Part shown: in pieces, positions 8,347 to 17,320 of the stretch
Layout of the letters: every line of letters begins with the position of its first letter
Position numbering within the stretch: the stretch's first letter is position 1
Origin: Lysinibacillus sphaericus
GTDB taxonomy: Bacteria; Bacillota; Bacilli; Bacillales_A; Planococcaceae
DNA: 64,000 bases
NCBI RefSeq assembly: GCF_002982115.1
Contig: NZ_CP019980.1
Coordinates: 2,674,001-2,738,000 of the forward strand
Direction: 5' to 3'
Made by a program: the position numbers and the translations under genes
Notes under the pieces: generated by a model
Told to the model about the DNA's origin: nothing
Seen by the model: only the letters and a program-made list of their open reading frames with translations
The model's database searches: none

Positions 8347-9543
8347 CTAAATATTGACTTGTTTTACTTTTTCATATTTCCCATATAAGACATAATAGAG
8401 CACGATTGAAAGGAAAATTACCGCTACCATCGATAAAAATATAGCGCTGTAACCAATCGTCGGTGCAAAAAGCCCTAAGAAATAAGGCCCTACACCTAAT
8501 CCTAAATCGTACAAAATAAAATACGTTGAAGTGGCGAGCCCTAAACGCTCATGTGGTGTAACCTTAATAGCTATTGCTTGGGCTACTGAGTTAAAATTAC
8601 CATAACCAATACCAATAAAAGCCGCAGCTATTAAAAATACAACAGTGCTTGTCGCTGTACTAAATGCATACATGCCCATCGCAAACAAGATTAGACACGG
8701 ATAAATAATAATATTCGCGCCTCTTGCATCAAGTATTTTCCCTGTAAATGGACGAGTTGCTAAAATAACAAGGGCATAAACGATAAAGAAGTAACTGCCT
8801 GCTGTGACCAAATGAAGCTCTTTTGCGTAAAATGTCATAAACGACATCACACCTGAATAAGCAAAGCCAATAACAAGAGCTACAAAGGCGATAGGCAGTG
8901 CACGCAATTCAATAAAGCTGGATAGCTTGAAGCCCGCTTTCTCCGCCATTATCTTTGGATTTTTTGGCGCATCTGGCACGGTCACCATAAAATACATCAT
9001 GAAGCAAACTACTGCTAAAACCGAATCGACCGCAAAAATCATACGATAATCTTCAAACAACTGCGTTAATAATATACCGATAAACGGACCTATTGCAGTT
9101 GCTAAAATCGCACTTAAGCTGTAATAGCCAATCCCTTCACCTCGTCGCTCTGGTGGTAAAATTTGTGCAATAATCGTACCTGTAGCCGTACTCGCTACAC
9201 CGAGCGCAATCCCCTGCATTAAACGATTCATCATCAGTAAAGGAAGATTTAAAGCAATAAAATAAGACATAGTCGATAGCATAAATAATAATAAGCCAAT
9301 GAATAATGTTTTTTTACTGCCTAGATCACTGATAATTCGTCCTGTGCCAAGTCGTCCAAATAGTGTCCCGATAATAAAAATACTTGACACTAGACCAGCA
9401 GTACTTGTTGAAGCGTCAAATTGCTCCACTGCATAGCCAGCTATTGTCACCATTAATAAATAAAAAATTAACGTAATCGTAAAATTAATTAAAGAAACAA
9501 CTAAAAAGTCTTTTGTCCATAATTTATGTCTTGTTGATTCCAC
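8347..9543 (-). CDS. MFS transporter (drug/metabolite efflux type)
   Basis: The 398-residue protein has twelve hydrophobic segments. The loop 2-3 motif GRLGTGRIISDLGSKKTL matches the MFS G-x-x-x-D-R-x-G-R-R pattern. IAQILPPERRGEGIGYYS near helix 5 resembles the region after the antiporter motif C of efflux permeases such as YwoG/YfhI. The start is a GTG behind AGGAGAG. It follows the marR gene by 13 bases in the same operon, an arrangement typical of a pump controlled by its MarR repressor. The substrate cannot be predicted. Confidence 0.88.
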   Translation of the reverse strand: MESTRHKLWTKDFLVVSLINFTITLIFYLLMVTIAGYAVEQFDASTSTAGLVSSIFIIGTLFGRLGTGRIISDLGSKKTLFIGLLLFMLSTMSYFIALNLPLLMMNRLMQGIALGVASTATGTIIAQILPPERRGEGIGYYSLSAILATAIGPFIGILLTQLFEDYRMIFAVDSVLAVVCFMMYFMVTVPDAPKNPKIMAEKAGFKLSSFIELRALPIAFVALVIGFAYSGVMSFMTFYAKELHLVTAGSYFFIVYALVILATRPFTGKILDARGANIIIYPCLILFAMGMYAFSTATSTVVFLIAAAFIGIGYGNFNSVAQAIAIKVTPHERLGLATSTYFILYDLGLGVGPYFLGLFAPTIGYSAIFLSMVAVIFLSIVLYYVLYGKYEKVKQVNI

Positions 9544-9556
9544 TTGTTTTTCTCTC

Positions 9557-9976
9557 CTACTGATGAATATTCATACATATGGTCGCTAAAACCCGAGTAG
9601 CCGTTTCAATATCCTGTTTCGCCACACCTGCTAGTGCTTTTTCTAAAAATGGTTTTAAGTGCTCCTGCACTTCTTGCACGATGTTTTCTCCAAATGGCGT
9701 TAATTGTACCACTTTTTCTCGCTTATCTTTGCCTGCCACTGTCTCCACATAGCCAAGTTCTACAAGCTTTTGTACAAGCCTCGTTACGCTCGGCTTTTCA
9801 ATTGACATAAAGCTCGCAATTTCAACGAGCGAATGTGGCCCTTTATCAATTAAAAAACGCAATACTGCCCACTGTGAACTATAAAGTTGAAAGTGTTCCA
9901 GTTGCATATTGAGTTGGTTAGTAAACGGTCGGTACATTAAGCGATACTCATTAAAAAACTGCTGTTCAATCGTCAT
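9557..9976 (-). CDS. MarR family transcriptional regulator
   Basis: The 139-residue protein carries the MarR winged helix: SQWAVLRFLIDKGPHSLVEIA, a recognition helix with IEKPSVTRLVQKL, and the wing with VAGKDKREKVVQLT (the conserved D-x-R). It most likely represses its own operon with the downstream MFS gene through the palindrome at 9989-10015, which lies directly upstream of its ribosome site. Compounds exported by the pump are the usual inducers in this family; here that is inference. Confidence 0.92.
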   Translation of the reverse strand: MTIEQQFFNEYRLMYRPFTNQLNMQLEHFQLYSSQWAVLRFLIDKGPHSLVEIASFMSIEKPSVTRLVQKLVELGYVETVAGKDKREKVVQLTPFGENIVQEVQEHLKPFLEKALAGVAKQDIETATRVLATICMNIHQ

Positions 9977-9988
9977 ATTACCCCTCCT

Positions 9989-10015
9989 TATATAGTTAGC
10001 CTAGCTAACTATATA
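9989..10015 (-). promoter_or_regulatory. probable MarR operator palindrome
   Basis: ATAGTTAGC and GCTAACTAT form an inverted repeat with a CTA spacer; pairing extends from 9989 to 10015. The site lies immediately upstream of the marR ribosome binding site. Its length and position fit MarR-family operators, which are typically interrupted palindromes overlapping the promoter. Confidence 0.75.
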
Positions 10016-10151
10016 GCACTTTGTTCTTCTTGTCTAGATAGAAGCTTAAATATAGAAGCGATTCCTAGGCTTTACCAACAAAGATGGATTCAAATGGAAA
10101 AGCTTCTCTTTCTTTTTACTTATACGCATGATATGATAGCAACGAATCGAT

Positions 10152-10171
10152 ATTGATAATCATTATCATTT
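10152..10171 (+). promoter_or_regulatory. Fur box upstream of ferredoxin-NADP reductase gene
   Basis: TTGATAATCATTATCATTT contains TGATAATCATTATCA, identical to the efe Fur box core. It lies about 60 bases before the start codon of the reductase gene, so that gene is expected to be induced on iron limitation. Confidence 0.88.
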
Positions 10172-10229
10172 AAATGATTGAACTATCCAATAAGGATATA
10201 CAATACTTTTCCAATAAATTTTTAAGGAT

Positions 10230-11285
10230 GTGGCGATACAAGTGCAAGATTTATATGATGTAACGATTATTGGCGGTGGACCTGCAGGTTTATATAGCGC
10301 CTTTTATAGTGGATTAAGAGGCTTAAAAACAAAATTAATCGAAAGCCAAGAACAGCTAGGTGGAAAGGTGTTACTTTATCCTGAAAAGTTAATATGGGAT
10401 ATAGGCGGTCACCCGCCCATTTTAGGCGAACAATTTGTCAAACAATTAATTGCGCAAGCCAAAACATTTAAACCAACAATGCTAACAAGCACAAAGGTTG
10501 ACTTTATCGAACGTCAAGGAGATTTATTTGTAATACATACAGCACAGGGAGAAAAACATTATTCGAAAACCGTTCTGTTAGCTGTTGGTGGTGGTATTAT
10601 TAATCCGCAAAAACTGACGTTAGAAGGTGCTGAAAAATACGAAATGTCCAACCTACACTATACAGTCCAGTCTTATAAACGCTTTGTAAATAAAGATATT
10701 ATTATTTCGGGAGGCGGAAATGCGGCACTCGACTGGGCAGTAGAACTTAGCCCGATTGCCAAAAACGTAACGATTGTCTACCGTAAGGACACGCTTTCAG
10801 CACACGAAGCAACCATACAAGAGGCGCTAGATGTTGGTGTACAAATCGAATGTAATACAACCATTACAAAACTATCTGCCAATCCAGATAAAACAGCGAT
10901 TCAATTCATTACATGTGAAAATTCTCGGACCAACCAAAGCTATACACGCCAAATTGATGAAGTCATTGTAAGTCACGGTTATAATCGCGAAGCATCGCTC
11001 ACATTTGATGAAGCCATTGCCATTCCTAAAAAAGATGACTATTATTTTGAAGGAAAAGCAACTGGCGAAACAGCACAACCCGGAATTTTTGCAGCAGGTG
11101 ATATTTTATCGTTTGAAGGGAAAATTCATCTTCTACTTGGCACATTTCAAGATGCAGCAAACGCCGTTAACTCCATTAAAACGTACTTGGAACCAACGGC
11201 TCATCGACATGCAGTAGTATCCTCTCATAACGAAGTATTTAAAGAAAAAAATCGCTCGATTATCGAAAACAGCTTATCGAAATAA
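10230..11285 (+). CDS. ferredoxin--NADP(+) reductase, thioredoxin-reductase-like (YumC/YcgT family)
   Basis: The 351-residue flavoprotein has two Rossmann folds: DVTIIGGGPAGLYSAFYSGLRG binds FAD near residues 9-30 and IIISGGGNAALDWAVEL binds NADPH near 155. PGIFAAGDILSFEGK is the C-terminal FAD motif. There is no CxxC redox pair, which separates it from true thioredoxin reductases and places it with the YumC/YcgT FNRs that reduce ferredoxin or flavodoxin. The GTG at 10230 is very close to AAGGA; the GTG at 10242 has better spacing and may be the true start. A Fur box upstream suggests a role in iron release, as proposed for YcgT-like enzymes. Confidence 0.9.
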   Translation: MAIQVQDLYDVTIIGGGPAGLYSAFYSGLRGLKTKLIESQEQLGGKVLLYPEKLIWDIGGHPPILGEQFVKQLIAQAKTFKPTMLTSTKVDFIERQGDLFVIHTAQGEKHYSKTVLLAVGGGIINPQKLTLEGAEKYEMSNLHYTVQSYKRFVNKDIIISGGGNAALDWAVELSPIAKNVTIVYRKDTLSAHEATIQEALDVGVQIECNTTITKLSANPDKTAIQFITCENSRTNQSYTRQIDEVIVSHGYNREASLTFDEAIAIPKKDDYYFEGKATGETAQPGIFAAGDILSFEGKIHLLLGTFQDAANAVNSIKTYLEPTAHRHAVVSSHNEVFKEKNRSIIENSLSK

Positions 11286-11295
11286 AGTAGATAAA

Positions 11296-11335
11296 CAAAA
11301 GTGTTAGATTGACAGCAGTCAATCTAACACTTTTG
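11296..11335 (+). terminator. terminator of the ferredoxin-NADP reductase gene (repeat-family stem)
   Basis: CAAAAGTGTTAGATTGA pairs perfectly over 17 bp with 11319-11335 around a six-base loop, 10 bases past the stop. It is the third copy of the AGTGTTAGAT stem family in the window. Confidence 0.85.
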
Positions 11336-11485
11336 TTGATACAAACTTGGTGCCCGTTTTTAGAGCGTATTCTTAGGGTTTACTGGCGATACTTGGGCTT
11401 TTAATGGCGATTTTCATAAAAAAGAGAATAAACGCGCCAAATTAAACGTCTATCCTCTTAAAGAAGAGTACAATAATTCCCCTTA

Positions 11486-11755
11486 TTATCTAAATAGACT
11501 TAATAAAGACCCCATTTGCCTTAGCATATTAACCCCATTCGTTATTGTTCCTGCATGGCCCATCATTGCCTGTAAATTATTTGATAAATTTCCAAATCGA
11601 GAAGTTTGGGGTTGTTGATTGTTGAACGTAAAAGGTTGTGGACTATTAAAATTGAAGGGTTGTACGCGTCTACCTTGATTCATAGGATCAAAACTTTGTC
11701 TATATCTTCTTGGGACTGGTCTCCTTCTAGGATTTTGCGAATAATATTGCATCAA
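11486..11755 (-). CDS. YppG-like small Asn/Gln/Arg-rich protein of unknown function
   Basis: The 89-residue protein has an N-terminal half rich in Pro, Arg, Gln, Asn and Phe with repeated PF(N/T)FN motifs (QPFNFNSPQPFTFNNQQP), and a hydrophobic C-terminal helix, MMGHAGTITNGVNMLRQMGSLLSLF. This layout resembles the YppG/YqfQ group of Bacillus proteins found in spores or of unknown role. A strong AGGAGGTGAATTG-type site precedes the start. It stands alone. The family assignment is tentative. Confidence 0.6.
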   Translation of the reverse strand: MMQYYSQNPRRRPVPRRYRQSFDPMNQGRRVQPFNFNSPQPFTFNNQQPQTSRFGNLSNNLQAMMGHAGTITNGVNMLRQMGSLLSLFR

Positions 11756-11988
11756 TTCACCTCCTATACATAAAACGTTTATATAGTATACGTTTAGAAA
11801 TTTTTTATGTTTAGACTTTTGAAGAACCTACATCAAAATAAATAGTATAGAAGCGTTCGATGGAAACCTATTGAAAACTTATAATTAGACATTTCGTTTT
11901 GCTTTTTATCCTATCGTTCGTTTCATTCCTCCACTAGGAACCATACTATTTTTCTTTTCATATCATACAAACAAGAAGAAAAAAGAAG

Positions 11989-12696
11989 GTGATCGTTATT
12001 CAAAAATCCAAATATCTCGAATTTTTATCTAAATTTGGCGTTGGCGGGGCACATCCTGGGGGCATGGCGTTAACAAAGCAACTTTTGAAAAATGAGAACA
12101 TTACCAAACACTCTCAAATACTAGATGTAGGCTGTGGTACAGGCCAAACCGCCGCCTACTTAGCATCTCATTATAAAGCAAATGTTACGGGCATTGATAA
12201 CAATGCCATTATGGTTGAGAAGGCTCAAAGCAGAATGGCAAAACACTCCCTACCAGTTCAAATTATTAAAGGTTCCGTTGAACAACTACCTTTAGCTAAA
12301 CAACAATTCGATTTCATAATTGCGGAATCTGTTCTGTCCTTTGTCAACAAGCACAAAGCGCTCAACGAAATTTATCGTTTATTGAAATTTGGTGGTCAGC
12401 TAATTGCGATTGAATTTACGATACAACAAGAACTTGACGACGTGAGTGCGGAGGAAATCAAACAATTTTATGGCTTTGATCTGTTGTTCACGAAAAAAGA
12501 TTGGGTAACACTATTTAAACAAACTGGTTTTCAGACGATTCACATTCGCAAAAATAAATCTTTTTCTTCAGCGCCTGAATTTCACTACTCACAGCAGATT
12601 GAGCCTGAATTGTACAAAGTCATGGAGCAAAACATTGAGATGAATGTAAAATACGATGGGGTATTGGACTATCGAATTTATTATTGTACGAAGTAA
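11989..12696 (+). CDS. class I SAM-dependent methyltransferase
   Basis: The 235-residue protein has SAM motif I as ILDVGCGTGQTAAYLA near residue 45, the acidic motif II in VTGIDNNAIMVEKAQ, and motif IV as FDFIIAESVLSFV. It is a soluble Rossmann-fold methyltransferase of the UbiE/Methyltransf_11 type; the substrate is unknown. Its start is doubtful: the GTG at 11989 lies inside a near-perfect Shine-Dalgarno sequence (AGAAGGTGATC, 11984-11994), and the best-spaced codon after it is an ATT at 11998, which would give the N terminus (M)QKSKYLEFLSKFG. The conventional GTG is used here for the boundary. A strong terminator follows. Confidence 0.88.
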   Translation: MIVIQKSKYLEFLSKFGVGGAHPGGMALTKQLLKNENITKHSQILDVGCGTGQTAAYLASHYKANVTGIDNNAIMVEKAQSRMAKHSLPVQIIKGSVEQLPLAKQQFDFIIAESVLSFVNKHKALNEIYRLLKFGGQLIAIEFTIQQELDDVSAEEIKQFYGFDLLFTKKDWVTLFKQTGFQTIHIRKNKSFSSAPEFHYSQQIEPELYKVMEQNIEMNVKYDGVLDYRIYYCTK

Positions 12697-12700
12697 GTTA

Positions 12701-12748
12701 AGGCGCGTATACTTTTCTTCTAAATAAAGAAAAGCATACGCGCCTTTT
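12701..12748 (+). terminator. terminator of the methyltransferase gene
   Basis: GGCGCGTATACTTTTCTT pairs with AAGAAAAGCATACGCGCC (one mismatch), followed by TTTT. The stem is long and GC-rich at its base. Confidence 0.85.
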
Positions 12749-12835
12749 AAATAATTATGGAGATGTGCCCCTTATGTAGCGCATAGCTATTTTGAATAGG
12801 TGTGAGGAACAAAGCTGTGGAATGTAGCTATTCTG

Positions 12836-13453
12836 CTATTTTATCAGTTCTATAAAGTGTTTTAAAATTCGGGCGGTTAAACCCCAAATCGTGTATTGCT
12901 CATAATCAAAAAACCATTCTTCCATTGACCGCGTTCGCCATTTATACTGCGCACCATTAACAATTTTATCAAATGGAAAATCGATTGAAGGCATTGGTTC
13001 AACCGATACTAAATGCATATATGGCTCATAGTTTAATAACCAGTCAATTGGTACGGTCAATACTTCTTCCACTTCGTCTTTGTTGTATTCATGAATAATT
13101 TGATTGGTATCAATAATCGCTACAAATGGGTACGTTACAAATGAAGAAGATGTAATATATGGACTTAATGGTCCTACAACATGTACCGTTGTTGGATCGA
13201 TGCCTAACTCTTCATGCGTTTCCCGTAACGCTGCAGCTAATGGAGATGCATCTGTGGCATCAATTCGCCCACCTGGAAAACTAATATCTCCTGGTTGCTT
13301 TCTCATTGTCAATGACCGTACTTCAAAAAGAATATGCCACTTGTCATCCACTTGTACTAATGGAATTAAAACGGCCGAACGAAAAGCAGTCTCTTCTCCA
13401 ATAAATAGCGATTGATTTTGCTGTAACTGATGCTTCAATTTATCTAGAAACAT
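12836..13453 (-). CDS. NUDIX hydrolase, CoA pyrophosphatase type
   Basis: The 205-residue protein has an intact Nudix box starting at GGRIDATDASPLAAALRE and ending THEELGI (G-x5-E-x7-REx2EExG with D in the first acidic position). Before it, FEVRSLTMRKQPGDISFPGG matches the UPF0035/CoA-specific signature, so it likely cleaves CoA or its derivatives to 3',5'-ADP and acyl-phosphopantetheine, as B. subtilis YeaB-like and E. coli NudL proteins do. GAGGTGAG precedes the ATG. It is monocistronic. Confidence 0.9.
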   Translation of the reverse strand: MFLDKLKHQLQQNQSLFIGEETAFRSAVLIPLVQVDDKWHILFEVRSLTMRKQPGDISFPGGRIDATDASPLAAALRETHEELGIDPTTVHVVGPLSPYITSSSFVTYPFVAIIDTNQIIHEYNKDEVEEVLTVPIDWLLNYEPYMHLVSVEPMPSIDFPFDKIVNGAQYKWRTRSMEEWFFDYEQYTIWGLTARILKHFIELIK

Positions 13454-13600
13454 GAGATTGTGCTCACCTCAATAGTTCATATTGTATTTTATCGTATCAT
13501 GAATTAGTAGTTGGATAAACACTATCATATTCCAACTTTCAAATATGATAGTGTTACAATATCAAAGTAAAGGAGACAAGCAATCCTCCATCTGCATTGT

Positions 13601-14566
13601 TTAAGGTTGTAATAATATCTTACCGATACTTTTGCGACTTTCCAGTAAAGTATGTGCCTGAGCACCGTCTTCAAGAGCAAAAATAGTCGGCTCAGAAATT
13701 TTTATCTTACCATCTATAATCCAGTCGAACAGTTGTTGTGAACGTATTTTTCTTTCCTCAAAGGAAGTCAGTACATTCCAAAGGTCTCCCCCCGTTAACG
13801 TTTTCGAAGTATCCATTAACAGACGAGGATCCACCGCCACAGGATCTCCCCCTGACATGCCAAAAAACACCACTGTTCCACCGATTTTTGTTGCCTCTAA
13901 ACTATCTTGCAGTGTAGAGCCTACCGATTCGTACACAACATGAACCCCTTGACCATCAGTAGTATCCTTCACATGTTGCACCCATTGCTCTTTATATAAA
14001 AAGATATGGTCCGCCCCGATGGCGTATGCTACTTGCGCTTTTTCTGTTGAAGATGTGAGACCAATGACGTTAGCCCCTTTTAACTTAGCCATTTGGATTA
14101 AGTTTTGACCAACACCACCTGCCGCTGCGTGAATTAAGACCGTATCACCTGGTTGAATCGCATAGCTATCTGTCACTAAATATTGTGCCGTTAACCCTTG
14201 TAATAATATGGCAGCTGCCGTTTCAAAAGATATTTCAACTGGTAATAACATCACTTTATCATGTGGCACTGCCACTAATTCAGCATTCGCAAAGGGTACG
14301 TCCGCAAATGCAATGCGGTCGCCTACTTGGATATTGTGTATATTTGCACCGACTTTTTCAACGACACCAGCCCCTTCATAGCCTAAAATAAATGGTGGCT
14401 GACCTGCTAAATGATAATTGCCTTTCCGTCGATAAATATCAGCAAAATTTAACCCAACGGCCTTTGTTCGTACTAAAACTTCGTTATCTGTCAGAATAGG
14501 ATCAGCTACTTCTTGATATTGTAATACTTCTGGTCCACCAAATGTTTCAAAAACTAATGCTTTCAT
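13601..14566 (-). CDS. NADPH:quinone oxidoreductase, MDR zinc-free family
   Basis: The 321-residue protein has a GroES-like N-terminal half (GPEVLQYQEVADP, then ILGYEGAGVVEKVG) and a Rossmann half with the NADPH motif HAAAGGVGQNLIQMAK. No zinc-binding Cys cluster is visible, as expected for zeta-crystallin-type quinone reductases. It would reduce quinones or enones in the cytosol. AAGGGGTTAG lies before the ATG. It is a single gene; a specific physiological substrate cannot be deduced. Confidence 0.9.
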   Translation of the reverse strand: MKALVFETFGGPEVLQYQEVADPILTDNEVLVRTKAVGLNFADIYRRKGNYHLAGQPPFILGYEGAGVVEKVGANIHNIQVGDRIAFADVPFANAELVAVPHDKVMLLPVEISFETAAAILLQGLTAQYLVTDSYAIQPGDTVLIHAAAGGVGQNLIQMAKLKGANVIGLTSSTEKAQVAYAIGADHIFLYKEQWVQHVKDTTDGQGVHVVYESVGSTLQDSLEATKIGGTVVFFGMSGGDPVAVDPRLLMDTSKTLTGGDLWNVLTSFEERKIRSQQLFDWIIDGKIKISEPTIFALEDGAQAHTLLESRKSIGKILLQP

Positions 14567-14641
14567 TTTCTAACCCCTTGTTAAATGTATGTAGCACTAT
14601 ATTACGCTAAAGAAAAAGGTCAATACAACTCTTTAAGCTTG

Positions 14642-14677
14642 AAAAAAAGTCAGTAGTGAAAGCATTCACTACTGACT
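14642..14677 (-). terminator. terminator of the Ig-like lipoprotein gene
   Basis: AGTCAGTAGTGAA pairs perfectly with TTCACTACTGACT over 13 bp around AGCA. A run of A on the plus strand gives the T tract for the minus-strand transcript. Confidence 0.85.
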
Positions 14678-14684
14678 ACTTGCC

Positions 14685-15767
14685 TTACTTTGCTGTTAAC
14701 GTGACATTATCAGCAGTTGCCCAATTGTTAATGGGTAGCACTTTATATGTGCCACCAGCCTTTAATGTTTGGTCCTTTACATCAAATATCCCGACAGCAC
14801 CTTTACGAGATGAATAGCGATATTGTGCTTGTAAAGTCGAGCCATCTTCAGCCTGCAATTCGACACTGCGACCTGCAAATAACTCCATACCAGGATCCTG
14901 ATCGAGTGTCACTTGGAATGATGTAGCATCAATTGGTTCAACTGACTTAATCGTTAAAGGCGCTATGTCAGTTGCTTTGAAGGTTGGATTTTTTATCGTT
15001 GCCCAGTCAGCTGACACGGTATAGTTTGTCCCCGCCTTTAACGCTTTTCCTTCTGGCAAGCGGAATTTTGGTGCTTGTCTGCCATCTGCAGCTTGTGTAA
15101 ACAACACATAATCAGCTTGTAACTTTTCACCATTTTCTGCAGTCACTGTTACGACACGATCCCGTAAAGAGGAAATGACCTGATACTGCTTACCTTTTTC
15201 GTCCTTATTGTCATCATTCAATTGGAACGACAAGTCACCTCTCGCCTCTTTATAGGCTTCAATAATATTCGAATAATCAGTTACACCTTCATCTTTAAAT
15301 GATTCAATTTCAAAAGTATCATTTGTCACTTGTTTCGTTTGGCTGAGCGTTATTTTTTCATCGATGCCATCAAAGGCCTTTGTTTCACCATCTTTGTATC
15401 TTAGTGTGTAGTTTGTTCCTGCCTTCTGCATAGTGACTGGCACAATATACGTACTTGTAGCACCAATTTTCAAGCGTGGCACATTGACAATACTTAAATC
15501 ATGATTGAATGAAAAGGCTTTTTTTATTGTATCTAAATTTTCTACTTTCACACCTTCTTCGGACAATGGTTCAGAAAAAGTGACTTGTAAAGTCATGATG
15601 TTTATTGGCTTTATTTCTGTGATTTGCACTGCTTCTTTTGCTATCTCGTTTTTTGTTTCTTGTTGTGCTTGCCCTTGCTTGGATGTCTCCTGTTTATTGA
15701 GAAAATTACATCCTGTTAACGTTAGCAACCCTGTTAAAAGAATGGGTATCATAATGCTTTTTTTCAT
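14685..15767 (-). CDS. lipoprotein with SbsA/Ig-like repeats
   Basis: The protein has 360 residues from the ATG at 15767. A lipoprotein signal (MKKSIMIPILLTGLLTLTGC) is followed by a Gln/Lys-rich spacer. The rest is beta-rich and appears to hold three repeats of about 100 residues, each opening with a segment like ITEIKPINIMTLQVTFSEPL or IKSVEPIDATSFQVTLDQDP and containing AGTNYT or AGGTYK. This is the pattern of bacterial Ig-like (SbsA/Big) domains in cell-surface proteins. A TTG at 15773 has better spacing to AAAGGGG and may be the start; the 27-residue extension further upstream looks non-coding. It is probably an anchored surface protein with unknown ligand. Confidence 0.75.
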   Translation of the reverse strand: MKKSIMIPILLTGLLTLTGCNFLNKQETSKQGQAQQETKNEIAKEAVQITEIKPINIMTLQVTFSEPLSEEGVKVENLDTIKKAFSFNHDLSIVNVPRLKIGATSTYIVPVTMQKAGTNYTLRYKDGETKAFDGIDEKITLSQTKQVTNDTFEIESFKDEGVTDYSNIIEAYKEARGDLSFQLNDDNKDEKGKQYQVISSLRDRVVTVTAENGEKLQADYVLFTQAADGRQAPKFRLPEGKALKAGTNYTVSADWATIKNPTFKATDIAPLTIKSVEPIDATSFQVTLDQDPGMELFAGRSVELQAEDGSTLQAQYRYSSRKGAVGIFDVKDQTLKAGGTYKVLPINNWATADNVTLTAK

Positions 15768-15913
15768 AGTCAATTGGCTAACCCCTTTCGAATTTTTTGC
15801 ACACGAATCCTTCAACATCGCAATTAGTTGGTCTACCTCCGTTACCATTCTTGCCCACTCCGTAAGATTGTTATACGTAGGGGGTTGATACTCATTGCAA
15901 AGATTTCAAGTCA

Positions 15914-15958
15914 AAAAAACTAGTATGCTAGGAGAAATTTTTAGCATACTAGTTTAAA
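15914..15958 (-). terminator. terminator of the PepSY gene
   Basis: AAACTAGTATGCTA pairs perfectly with TAGCATACTAGTTT over 14 bp. A-rich and T-rich flanks make it usable in both directions. Confidence 0.85.
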
Positions 15959-15964
15959 AGGTTT

Positions 15965-17320
15965 TTAGTTCATGTCATTTGTCGGTTTATTTTTATTCAT
16001 TGCTTTCATCGCGAATTCAACGAATGCGACAAGTATTAAAGATAGGCCAAATAGCGGCATCATAACACCTAATAGAACGATTATCACGATAAAAGGAATC
16101 GAGATTTTCTGTGATAATTGAGGGGGTGCTGATAGTAGGCCTTTTTTCTTGCGCAATAACCATGTACGGAATCCCCAGAAAATAACACCTAAAAAGGCTA
16201 CACAAACGAGTAAGTTAATTAGCTTATTTGGCCAACCAAATAAGTGACCTTCATGTAACGGAATTCCCCATGTGAACCATTTTGCCAAAATGCCATAGTC
16301 ATCATAGTTTACCTTAGAAATAAAGTCACCACTATATTGGTCAAAGTACATTGTCGCTTCGTCATAAGGGCTCACATCGAGTCCTGTTACCCCTGTATTA
16401 CTTGATTTAGCCACGGTAAAAACACCGTCATTACTTGTCGGATAAATAATGGAATATGGCTTTGTAATGCCATTAGCCTCAATTTGTTGTTGTAAACTTG
16501 CCACATCTAACTGATTTTCGTTTCTGCTTGTACTTGCAGCACCCATTCCATGGTGTGCATGTTTAGACGAAGATGGTGCTTCTTCCTGACGTGTTGCCCA
16601 CGGAATTTCACTCATATCAGATGTCGGCGGTTGTTGTTGTAATAACGGAATACCGAAGGACGGATTATCTTGTGCTGCTGTATATATAAAGTTCCCCATA
16701 AATGCAGACCAAGGTAATCCAGTAAAAATGATAATAACCATTGGAATTGTAATAATCGTTCCAAGTAGGGCGTGCCATTTTCTATTTTTTTGTCGTTTAT
16801 TTGCTTGTTTTACTTTCTTTAATACTTTTCCTTTAAAGGTCATGTATAGACCTGATAGCAATAAAAAGATTGCCCAACATGCCGCTAATTCTACTAAATA
16901 ATTGACTACCGTTCCACCAACAAACAAGGAGCTATGTAAGCTTCTTAACACATTAGAAAATGTGTATGTAGGGTCTTGATGACCAACAATTTGATTATTA
17001 TCATCTAAAAACACATAGCGTTGATCGCCTTCACTATTTGACAGTGTTAATCGTGTATTGTAAGGCTCATCTAACTCAATAATTTTGGTTGTTGTATAAC
17101 CCGCAAATGCCGCTTCCGCTTGTTGAACCCCTTCGTCGATTGTCAATACTTCGGTTTTGTTACTATTGCCAAAGAAGTAGTCCTCATATAAATGATCTTC
17201 TACATCTGTATAAAACAAGTACCCAATGCCACTTAATGTCAGTGTGATTAGAAGTGGTGTAATAAATAATGCCGCATAAAAATGCATTCGCCAAAAACTT
17301 GAATAAGTTGCATTTTTCAT
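15965..17320 (-). CDS. PepSY-associated transmembrane protein (PiuB/YfmL-type iron-regulated membrane protein)
   Basis: The 451-residue protein has four or five membrane helices in the PepSY_TM layout: an N-terminal helix after SSFWRMHFYAALFITPLLITLTLSG, a central LHSSLFVGGTVVNYLVELAACWAIFLLLSGLYM, KWHALLGTIITIPMVIIIFTGLPWS, and a C-terminal pair after HEGHLFGWPNKLINLLV. Extracellular loops carry PepSY-like segments and a His/Met-rich patch, KHAHHGMG. Related proteins are linked to siderophore reduction or metal handling. It is encoded near the other iron genes, but no Fur box was found directly upstream, and the function stays open. Confidence 0.8.
   Translation of the reverse strand: MKNATYSSFWRMHFYAALFITPLLITLTLSGIGYLFYTDVEDHLYEDYFFGNSNKTEVLTIDEGVQQAEAAFAGYTTTKIIELDEPYNTRLTLSNSEGDQRYVFLDDNNQIVGHQDPTYTFSNVLRSLHSSLFVGGTVVNYLVELAACWAIFLLLSGLYMTFKGKVLKKVKQANKRQKNRKWHALLGTIITIPMVIIIFTGLPWSAFMGNFIYTAAQDNPSFGIPLLQQQPPTSDMSEIPWATRQEEAPSSSKHAHHGMGAASTSRNENQLDVASLQQQIEANGITKPYSIIYPTSNDGVFTVAKSSNTGVTGLDVSPYDEATMYFDQYSGDFISKVNYDDYGILAKWFTWGIPLHEGHLFGWPNKLINLLVCVAFLGVIFWGFRTWLLRKKKGLLSAPPQLSQKISIPFIVIIVLLGVMMPLFGLSLILVAFVEFAMKAMNKNKPTNDMN

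Noticed and set aside
15768..15848. N-terminal extension of the Ig-like lipoprotein
   Set aside because: It would bury the lipoprotein signal peptide; a ribosome site lies between the two starts.
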